Source: an uncultured bacterium
Lineage (GTDB): Bacteria; Sysuimicrobiota; Sysuimicrobiia; Sysuimicrobiales; Sysuimicrobiaceae
Length of the DNA stretch: 64,000 nucleotides
Reading direction: 5' to 3'
NCBI GenBank assembly: GCA_938028835.1
Contig: CALIMJ010000008.1
Location: forward strand, 155,332-219,331
Shown here: one piece after another, positions 58,090 to 64,000 of the stretch
Numbering within the stretch: position 1 is the stretch's first letter
Layout: the number at the start of each line of letters is the position of its first letter
Made by a program: the position numbers and the translations under genes
Notes under the pieces: generated by a model
Databases searched by the model: none
What the model saw: the letters and a program-made list of their open reading frames with translations, nothing else
What the model was told of the DNA's origin: nothing

Positions 58090-58223
58090 ACCCAGACCGC
58101 CCTGGTCACGTACCTGAACCCGGCCACCGCGGTGTTCTGGGCTGGCTGGTGCTGGGAGAGCCCGTCACGGGCCGGACCCTGGCAGGCCTCGTCCTCATCG
58201 TGGGGGGGGGAATCGCGGGGTGA
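58090..58223 (+). pseudogene. C-terminal remnant of an EamA/DMT-family permease
   Basis: Two frames together read the last membrane helices of an EamA drug/metabolite exporter: TQTALVTYLNPATAVFW, then after a one-base shift near 58139, GWLVLGEPVTGRTLAGLVLI and VGGGIAG-stop. The ~250 upstream residues of a normal EamA protein are absent. The remnant fills most of the 287-base gap between uvrC and the Liv transporter; the rest of the gap (57946-58089) shows only a weak 6-base hairpin at 57954-57979. It is not translatable as a functional permease. Confidence 0.65.
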
Positions 58224-58232
58224 ACCCGCGCC

Positions 58233-59717
58233 TCACAGCAGCAGGTAGCGCCGCCGCACCTCGTGGTTCGCCTGCAGCTCCTCCACGGTCCCCTCGAACC
58301 GGATGCGACCGTCGTCGATGACGTAGCCTCGGTCCGCGAGCCGCAACGCTGCCCCCACGTTTTGTTCCGCCAGCAGCACGGTGAGACCGGTGGCTTTGAG
58401 CTGGCGGATGCGGTCCTCCAGGACCCGGACCAGCCGCGGCGCGAGCCCCTCCATGGGCTCGTCCAGCAGGAGGAGGTCCGGGTTGCCCACCAGCGCACGC
58501 GCGATGGCCAGCATTTTCTGCTCCCCCCCCGAGAGGTGGCTGCCCCGGTGGTGCCGCTTCTCTCGCAGGACCGGGAACAGCTCGAAGACGCGGTCGAACG
58601 TCCAGTAGCCCTGCCCGCGGACGGCCACCTCCAGGTTCTCCCACACCGTCAGGTCGGGGAAGATGCGCCGGTCGTCGGGCACGTACCCCACGCCCAATCG
58701 GGCCACCGCGTGGGGCGCCAGCCCCACCACGTCCCGGTCCCGGTAGCGGACGATGCCGCGCCGGGGCGGCACCAGCCCCACCAGGCTTTTCAGGGTGGTG
58801 CTCTTGCCCGCGCCGTTGCGGCCCAGCAGGAAGACCGCCTCGCCCTCCCGGACCTGCAACGACACGTCGAACAGCACGTGGCTCAGGCCGTAGTAGGTGT
58901 GCAGCCCCTCCACCTGCAGCAAGGGTCTGCCAGCGCCGCCCGCGGCTTGGGCGCGCACCGCCGGGGCCTCCACCTCCTCCCCACCCAGGTAGGCCCGCTG
59001 CACCTCCGGGTCGGCCCGCACCTGCTCCGGGGACCCGGAAGCGATGGTGCGTCCCTGGTGCATGACCACCACCCGGTGCGCGGTGGAGAACACCACCTCC
59101 ATGTCGTGCTCGCAGAACAGCACGGAGAGGCCGTGTTCCCGGTTCAGGCGGGCGATGAGCTGCAGGGTGGAGGCCGTCTCCTCAGGGGACATCCCCGCGG
59201 TGGGCTCGTCCAGGACCAACAGCCGCGGCCGGCTGGCCAGGGCCAGGGCGATCTCCAGGATGCGCTGGTCTCCGTGGGACAGGGTACCCGCCAGCCGGTG
59301 CGCCTGGCCGCGCAGGCCCGTCACCTCCAGGATTTCCCACGCCTGTTGCACCGCGAAGCGACTCGCGGGCCGGAACAGCTCGAAGCCCTTGCGGGCGTGG
59401 GCCAGGCAGGCCGCGTGCACGTTGTCGAACACCGTCAGCCGTGGGAACACGTTGGCGATCTGGAAGGTCCGGCCCACACCCGCGCGGCACCGGCGGTGGG
59501 CGGGCCAGCGGGTCACGTCTACCCCGCCGAACAGCACGCGGCCCCGGTCCGGCAGCAGGACCCCCGTGACGAGGTTGAAGAGGGTGGTCTTGCCCGCCCC
59601 GTTGGGGCCGATGACCGCCACCACCTCGCCCGCCTGCACGGACAGGGAGGCCCCGCGGACGGCCGGGAAGCCGCTGAAGGAGCGGTGCAGGTCCTCCACG
59701 CGGAGCAGTTCAGCCAC
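58233..59717 (-). CDS. Fused LivG-LivF ATPase of a branched-chain amino-acid-type ABC importer
   Basis: A 494-residue protein in which the two ATPases, normally separate, are one chain. The LivG-like half (1-~235) has GPNGAGKTTLFNLVTG, a variant signature LSHGDQR, and DEPTAGMSP. The LivF-like half (~265-494) has GRNGAGKSTTLKSLVG, LSGGEQK and DEPMEGLAP. An Ala/Gly-rich linker near 245-265 joins them. They would energise import of branched-chain amino acids, amides or urea. The gene overlaps the livM-like gene upstream in transcription by eight bases. Confidence 0.93.
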   Translation of the reverse strand: MAELLRVEDLHRSFSGFPAVRGASLSVQAGEVVAVIGPNGAGKTTLFNLVTGVLLPDRGRVLFGGVDVTRWPAHRRCRAGVGRTFQIANVFPRLTVFDNVHAACLAHARKGFELFRPASRFAVQQAWEILEVTGLRGQAHRLAGTLSHGDQRILEIALALASRPRLLVLDEPTAGMSPEETASTLQLIARLNREHGLSVLFCEHDMEVVFSTAHRVVVMHQGRTIASGSPEQVRADPEVQRAYLGGEEVEAPAVRAQAAGGAGRPLLQVEGLHTYYGLSHVLFDVSLQVREGEAVFLLGRNGAGKSTTLKSLVGLVPPRRGIVRYRDRDVVGLAPHAVARLGVGYVPDDRRIFPDLTVWENLEVAVRGQGYWTFDRVFELFPVLREKRHHRGSHLSGGEQKMLAIARALVGNPDLLLLDEPMEGLAPRLVRVLEDRIRQLKATGLTVLLAEQNVGAALRLADRGYVIDDGRIRFEGTVEELQANHEVRRRYLLL

Positions 59718-60666
59718 GGACGTCCCCCGCGGTGGCCGGCCGGGCGGAGGGGGCGCGGTGCGCGTTCCACCGTTGCTGCAGGTGGCCCATGATCCCCTCC
59801 GGGAGGAAGAAGATGAGGAGGATCAGCAGCACGCCCAGCACGAGCGTCCAGTACTCGGTGTAACGTCCCGCCAGGGTCCGTAGGCCCACCACCACCGCCG
59901 CGCCCACCAGGGGGCCGGAGAAGGTGAACCACCCTCCCAGCAGGCACATCACCAGGATCTCCAGGGACAGGACCCAGAACAGCATGCTGGGGAACACGGA
60001 CCGCTCCAGGGCCACGTACAGCACGCCCGCCACCCCGGCGAAGAAGGCCGCCAGCACGATGGCGGCCAGCTGGTGGGCCCGCACGTCCACGCCCATCACC
60101 TCGGAACGCTGCGGGTTGTCGCGGATGGCCTGCAGGGTGAGCCCGAAGGGCGACCGCACCACCGCCCAGAGGGCGGCCAGGGAGGCGACCACCGCTCCGG
60201 CCACCAGGGCGTACGCGCCCGGGAGGGTCTGCAGGACGGGCGGCAGGGGGATTCCGTGGATCCCGTTGTCCCCGCCCGTAACCGGGTACCACCGCAGGGC
60301 CACGATCCACACGAAGGAACCCAGCGACAGCTGCAGCATGCCGAAGTACAGCCGCGATAGCCGCACGCAGAAGAAGCCGATCACCAGCCCCGCCAGCCCT
60401 GCCGCCAGCGGGCCCACAAGGAAGGCCAGCCACGCAGGCCAGCCCAGCCGGGTGATCCCCACCGCGGCGGTGTACGCGCCGATGCCGTAGAACACCCCGT
60501 GGTGGAACTGGTACAGCCCCCCGTAGCCCAGCACCAGGTTCAGGCTGGTGGCCAGAAGCCCTGTGACCAGCACCAGGGCCAGCAGGTACACGAAGAAGGG
60601 CGGCAGGACCGCGGGAGCCGCCGCCAGCGCGGCCAGCGCCAGCCCCAGGAGGACCCGGCCGCTCAC
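59710..60666 (-). CDS. livM: LivM-type permease subunit
   Basis: A 318-residue membrane protein with ~8-10 helices. Features: LATSLNLVLGYGGLYQFHHG near the N-terminus, GGDNGIHGIP, and the EAA-like loop DNPQRSEVMGVDVRAHQLAA, which contacts the ATPase. It pairs with LivH to form the translocation pore. Start GTG 60666 overlaps the livH stop (GTGA); GTG 60669 is an alternative. Confidence 0.93.
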   Translation of the reverse strand: MSGRVLLGLALAALAAAPAVLPPFFVYLLALVLVTGLLATSLNLVLGYGGLYQFHHGVFYGIGAYTAAVGITRLGWPAWLAFLVGPLAAGLAGLVIGFFCVRLSRLYFGMLQLSLGSFVWIVALRWYPVTGGDNGIHGIPLPPVLQTLPGAYALVAGAVVASLAALWAVVRSPFGLTLQAIRDNPQRSEVMGVDVRAHQLAAIVLAAFFAGVAGVLYVALERSVFPSMLFWVLSLEILVMCLLGGWFTFSGPLVGAAVVVGLRTLAGRYTEYWTLVLGVLLILLIFFLPEGIMGHLQQRWNAHRAPSARPATAGDVRG

Positions 60667-61541
60667 CACGCAGACCGCAGCAGGCCGGTGGGCCGCACCA
60701 GCAGCACCGCCGCGGTGACCGCGTACGGGAACGCCACGGCGAACTGCGGCCAGACCAGCAGGCCCACGGACTGGGTGATCCCGAACAGCAAGGAGCCCGC
60801 GAGGGCGCCCCAGAGGTTGCCCAGGCCGCCCACGATCACGATGAGGAAGCTGTCGATGAGCAGGCTGTGGTCCATCCCCAGGGTGATGCTGGTGGTGGGC
60901 GCCACAAGAGCTCCCCCCAGGCCGGCCAGGAAGCAGCCGAGGGCGAAGGCCATCCCGAACACCCGGCTCACGTCCACGCCCAGGACCGCCACCATGTCCC
61001 GGTCCGTGGCGGCAGCTCTGGCGATCCTGCCTGCCCGGGTGCGGTGGGTAAACAGCCACAGGCCCACACCCACCAGCGGCCCGGCAACGAGCAGCACCAG
61101 GTTGAACTTGGGCAGGGCGACGCCCAGCAGGGTCACCGCACCCTGCAGGGACGGCGGCGGCACCAGGGACCGGTAGGTGGGCCCCCACAGCAGCTTCACC
61201 AGGTCGTTGAGCACCAGCATGACCCCGAAGGTGAACAGGATCAGCATGAGGTGCTCGCGGTAGTACAGCCGCGACAGCAGGAGCCGCTCCAGGACCAGGC
61301 CCACGGCCGCGGTAACCAGGGGGGCGGCGGCCAGGGCCAGCCACAGGCCCGCGGGGTGGGGGCCCACCGCCTCCGCCACCGTCCACGCCACGAAGGCCCC
61401 CAGCATGTACAGGGACCCGTGGAACACGTTGGGAACCCGGAGGACACCCAGGATCAGGGTGAGCCCCGCCGAGACGATGAACAGGATCATCGCCCGGCTC
61501 AGGCCCACCACCAGCTGACCCAGAACCGCGGCGGCGTCCAC
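60663..61541 (-). CDS. livH: LivH-type permease subunit
   Basis: A 292-residue membrane permease with about eight helices. The family blocks are ILGVLRVPNVFHGSLYMLGA, the EAA-type RAAATDRDMVAVLGVDVSRV, and SFLIVIVGGLGNLWGALAGS. It lies four bases after the binding-protein gene and overlaps livM, giving the order livK-livH-livM-livGF on the minus strand. Confidence 0.94.
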   Translation of the reverse strand: MDAAAVLGQLVVGLSRAMILFIVSAGLTLILGVLRVPNVFHGSLYMLGAFVAWTVAEAVGPHPAGLWLALAAAPLVTAAVGLVLERLLLSRLYYREHLMLILFTFGVMLVLNDLVKLLWGPTYRSLVPPPSLQGAVTLLGVALPKFNLVLLVAGPLVGVGLWLFTHRTRAGRIARAAATDRDMVAVLGVDVSRVFGMAFALGCFLAGLGGALVAPTTSITLGMDHSLLIDSFLIVIVGGLGNLWGALAGSLLFGITQSVGLLVWPQFAVAFPYAVTAAVLLVRPTGLLRSAW

Positions 61542-61545
61542 GGAG

Positions 61546-62781
61546 TTACTGCGCCCGCTCCCGCTCCCGACGGATGTCCTCGCACGTCGGCATCACGTCC
61601 CGGCCCGGCAGGATGGTGGGATCTCCCGCCACCAGGTGCGGGAACCGCGGGTCCCTGCGGGTGACCCCGAAGATGATGGGCAGCACCGCCTGGTGGTCGC
61701 ATCCGCGCATCTCCACCTCGCCCATGGGTGTGGGGATCCGCAGACCCTCCAGCGCCTCCACGAAGCGGTCCCGGTCCAGGGACCGCGCCTTCCGGTAGGC
61801 CTCCGCGACGAAGTAGCCCGTGATGTAGCCGTGGAAGGCCGGGAATCCCGGCGGGGAGCCGTACGCCGCCTGGAAGTCCTGCACGAACTTCCGGTTGGCG
61901 GGGGTCTCCGGGTAGTAGTACAGGTAGTCGGTGGTCCCGAACACCCCCTCCGGCGCCGCGGCGCCCAGGGGCCGCAGCACCGTCACGTCGATGGCGGTGT
62001 GGATGGCGGAAGGGATCCGCTGGGCGAAGCCGATGACCTGCATGGTCCGCATCACGTTGGCCATGCCAGCCCCGCCCGTCCCGAAGAACACCGCCTGAGG
62101 CCGCGCCTGCAGGATCTGGGTGAGGTAGGGCACCAGGTCCGGTTCACCGGTCCGCCACCACGTCTGCCCCACCAGGGCCGACTCGGGCTTGGCGCGCTTC
62201 ATGAACCGCCAGAAGGAGTTGGTGATGGCGTGTCCGTACTCGTAGTCCTCCGCCGCCAGCCAGAACCGCGCGTACCCGCGTCGGGCCATGGCTTCGGCCA
62301 GCGCCTTCCCGGCCATGGCCGTGTTCTCCCCCGTGCTGAACACGTACCGGTGGCCTTTGGCGCCCGTGATTTTCTCGCTCTTGGAGATCCACACGATGAA
62401 GGGGACCCGCTGCTCCCGGGCGAAGGCGGAGATGGCCAGGGCCGTGGCGCTGTTGATGGTGCCCACCAGGACGTCCACCCGCTCCTGCAGCACCAGCTCC
62501 CGGGCCATGCTGAGGCCGATCTCCGGGCTGAACTTCTCGTCCCGGGTCACGAACTCGATGCGTGCCCCGTGCACCCCGTCCCGGTTGATCTCCTGGAGGG
62601 CCAGCTTGAACCCGTTGAGGGCGTCGTTCCCGAACACCGCGGGCGGGCCGCTGTAGGTGTCCACCACGCCCACCTTGATGTTGCGGTCGAACCGGAACGC
62701 GGGGGCCGCCGCAGCACCCACCGCCGACGCCGCGGCCAGGGCTCCCACCAGCAGCAGGACCGACCACCTGCGACCGACCAT
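61546..62781 (-). CDS. LivK-type substrate-binding protein
   Basis: A 411-residue exported binding protein of the type I periplasmic fold. A Sec signal peptide (WSVLLLVGALAAASAVGAAA) precedes IKVGVVDTYSGPPAVFGNDA, the conserved ligand-gripping N-lobe, and VDVLVGTINSATALAISAFA. The second lobe ends PTPMGEVEMRGCDHQAVLPI. Ligands of the family include Leu/Ile/Val, amides, urea and aromatic acids; this one cannot be fixed. Start ATG 62781 has GGGGGGAG upstream; ATG 62811 is possible. Confidence 0.9.
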   Translation of the reverse strand: MVGRRWSVLLLVGALAAASAVGAAAAPAFRFDRNIKVGVVDTYSGPPAVFGNDALNGFKLALQEINRDGVHGARIEFVTRDEKFSPEIGLSMARELVLQERVDVLVGTINSATALAISAFAREQRVPFIVWISKSEKITGAKGHRYVFSTGENTAMAGKALAEAMARRGYARFWLAAEDYEYGHAITNSFWRFMKRAKPESALVGQTWWRTGEPDLVPYLTQILQARPQAVFFGTGGAGMANVMRTMQVIGFAQRIPSAIHTAIDVTVLRPLGAAAPEGVFGTTDYLYYYPETPANRKFVQDFQAAYGSPPGFPAFHGYITGYFVAEAYRKARSLDRDRFVEALEGLRIPTPMGEVEMRGCDHQAVLPIIFGVTRRDPRFPHLVAGDPTILPGRDVMPTCEDIRRERERAQ

Positions 62782-62856
62782 CGCTCGCTCCCCCCCGACA
62801 GCGTTTTTCATGCTCCTGTGTATTTCTTTGAGATGGCCGGACACCCCTGCCGGGAC

Positions 62857-63948
62857 TCACCCGGCCGCAGCCAGCACCTGGCGCAGGGCGCCCTCGAACC
62901 GGCTGAGCTCCTCGGGGGTGCCCACCGAAACCCGCAGCCACGTGGTCCCGATCGGCCCCGGCCGCACCAGCACCCCTCGCCGCAGGAGTTCTGCGGCGAC
63001 CTGCTCCGCCGGGCGGCCCACGTCCAGCCACACGAAATTGGCCACGCTCGGGTAGCTAGGCAGGCCGAGCTGTCCGGCCAGCTGCTGCAGGCGTCGCCGG
63101 CCCTCCGCCACCACCTGCAGGGTGCGGCCGACGTGGGCTTCGTCTGCCAGCGCGGCCAGGGCCGCGACCTGCGCTGGCGCGCACACCGGGAACGGCACCC
63201 GCGCCCGCCCCACGGCTTCCACCACCTCCGGGGGCGCCACCAGGTAGCCGACCCGCAGGCCCGCCAGCCCATACACCTTGGAGAAGCTGCGCAGCACGGC
63301 CACCCGTCGGCCTTCGCGGACCCACCGCACGCTGTCCGGGTAGTCCGGTGCCGCAGCCCGGGCGAACTCCGCGTACGCCTCGTCCAGCACCACCAGGGCG
63401 TCCTCCGGCACTTGGCCCAGGAACGCCACGAGCTCGGCCTCCGACACGTAGGTCCCGGTGGGGTTGTTGGGATTGCACACCACCACCAGGCTCGCGCGTC
63501 TGGCTGCCTCGGCCATCCGGGCCAGGTCGTGGCGGCCGTCACCGTCCAGGGGGACCGGGACCTCCACCGCCTCCTGCAGCCGTGCGACGATCCGGTACAT
63601 GGGGAAGGTGGGCCAGGCGTACACAACGGTGCGGCCGGGCTCGAGGTACGCCTCCGCCAGGAGCTTCAGCAGCCCGCTGCTACCAGCCCCAACGGCCAGG
63701 CACTCGGTGGGAACCCCGAGCCTTGCGGCCAGCGCCTCGCGCAGGTCCGCACAATGATCGTCGGGGTAGCGGGCCCACTGCGAGCTCGCGCGGGCCAGCG
63801 CCTCCAGGGCCAGGGGAGAGGGACCCAAAGGGTTCTCGTTGGACGCTAGGTGCGCCAGAGGGGCTAAGCCTTCCCCACGGGCCAGGGGACGGTTCCCCGG
63901 CACGTACGCGGGGACGTCTCTGAGGGTGGCCCTCGCGTGGGGATCCAT
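62857..63948 (-). CDS. hisC: Histidinol-phosphate aminotransferase
   Basis: A 363-residue PLP enzyme for histidine synthesis (histidinol-phosphate with 2-oxoglutarate). It contains LASNENPLGPSPLALEAL, GAGSSGLLKLLAEAYLEPG, VCNPNNPTGTYVS, LDEAYAEF and the PLP Lys in SFSKVYGLAGLRVGYLVAP. All align with HisC, though closely related aminotransferases (aromatic or Cobyric-type CobD) share most of these. No other his gene is in the window, so the biosynthetic assignment rests on motifs alone. Confidence 0.88.
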   Translation of the reverse strand: MDPHARATLRDVPAYVPGNRPLARGEGLAPLAHLASNENPLGPSPLALEALARASSQWARYPDDHCADLREALAARLGVPTECLAVGAGSSGLLKLLAEAYLEPGRTVVYAWPTFPMYRIVARLQEAVEVPVPLDGDGRHDLARMAEAARRASLVVVCNPNNPTGTYVSEAELVAFLGQVPEDALVVLDEAYAEFARAAAPDYPDSVRWVREGRRVAVLRSFSKVYGLAGLRVGYLVAPPEVVEAVGRARVPFPVCAPAQVAALAALADEAHVGRTLQVVAEGRRRLQQLAGQLGLPSYPSVANFVWLDVGRPAEQVAAELLRRGVLVRPGPIGTTWLRVSVGTPEELSRFEGALRQVLAAAG

Positions 63949-64000
63949 GGCGCCCTCCGGGAGAAACGGTTCGCCCTGGTCCGGCCGCTTCCTGCGTGGG
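63949..64000. other. Window end, no feature seen
   Basis: The last 52 bases precede the hisC start. No promoter hexamer, ribosome site of note, or reading frame could be supported. Confidence 0.5.

Noticed and set aside
1..64000. CRISPR arrays, tRNA and rRNA genes
   Set aside because: The gaps are short, none holds regularly spaced repeats, and no cloverleaf with a T-loop or rRNA-like sequence was recognised.

Overview
The window is 64 kb of very GC-rich bacterial DNA. It is densely packed, most genes sit in overlapping ATGA/GTGA operons, and no stretch longer than about 300 bases lacks a gene or gene remnant. No rRNA, tRNA, CRISPR array, phage or transposase was seen. The gene set suggests a free-living, respiring, organotrophic bacterium: an aa3-type cytochrome oxidase with CtaG and a CtaA-CtaB fusion, GatCAB, sigma-54, TRAP and Liv uptake systems, and a Pseudomonas-order LigD. 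GC content, frequent GTG starts and the caa3-style oxidase assembly genes fit a high-GC, deep-branching Terrabacteria-like lineage (Firmicutes, Chloroflexota or candidate-phylum relatives). I cannot place it more precisely from sequence alone.

Layout. 1-2.6 kb: a two-component fragment joined to a truncated class V fructose-bisphosphatase, then rpe. 2.7-9.4 kb: ligD, a lytic transglycosylase, a HEPN protein with a broken nucleotidyltransferase partner, and a TrmA-family rRNA methyltransferase. 9.5-11.2 kb: two small membrane proteins, then a frameshifted apbE fused to the 3' half of a sensor kinase. 11.3-20.5 kb, minus strand: one long respiratory operon. It starts with a Cys-rich MarR regulator and a cupredoxin lipoprotein, continues with a two-subunit heme-copper enzyme that lacks the cross-link tyrosine and the CtaA-CtaB fusion plus CtaG, and ends with a complete aa3 oxidase. 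20.5-28.5 kb: thioredoxin-fold proteins, a degenerate Nudix protein, a metallophosphoesterase, a TRAP permease coupled to arginase, a LysR regulator and an MNT-like protein. 28.6-36.4 kb: an NtrC-type activator with rpoN, an Nfu domain, gatCAB and a class III aminotransferase. 36.5-44.9 kb: dnaE, then polA with a Nudix-MOSC fusion and coaE, and a Phd/PIN toxin-antitoxin pair. 45-58 kb: an excision-repair neighbourhood (uvrB, uvrA, an Lhr-type helicase, uvrC). 58-64 kb, minus strand: a branched-chain amino-acid-type ABC importer with fused ATPases, and hisC.

Three themes stand out. First, the second heme-copper enzyme has intact CuA, CuB and heme ligands but Asn where oxidases have the His-Tyr cross-link tyrosine. 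It lies under a MarR regulator with a C-terminal Cys cluster, so it is a candidate nitric oxide reductase or other non-canonical enzyme. Second, there are repeated chimeric joins and gene remnants (positions ~720, 7257-7565, 10.1-11.2 kb, 22.0 kb, 58.1 kb). These mark either real deletions and decay or assembly faults. Third, several -10 hexamers lie 6-7 nt before start codons, which suggests frequent leaderless transcription.
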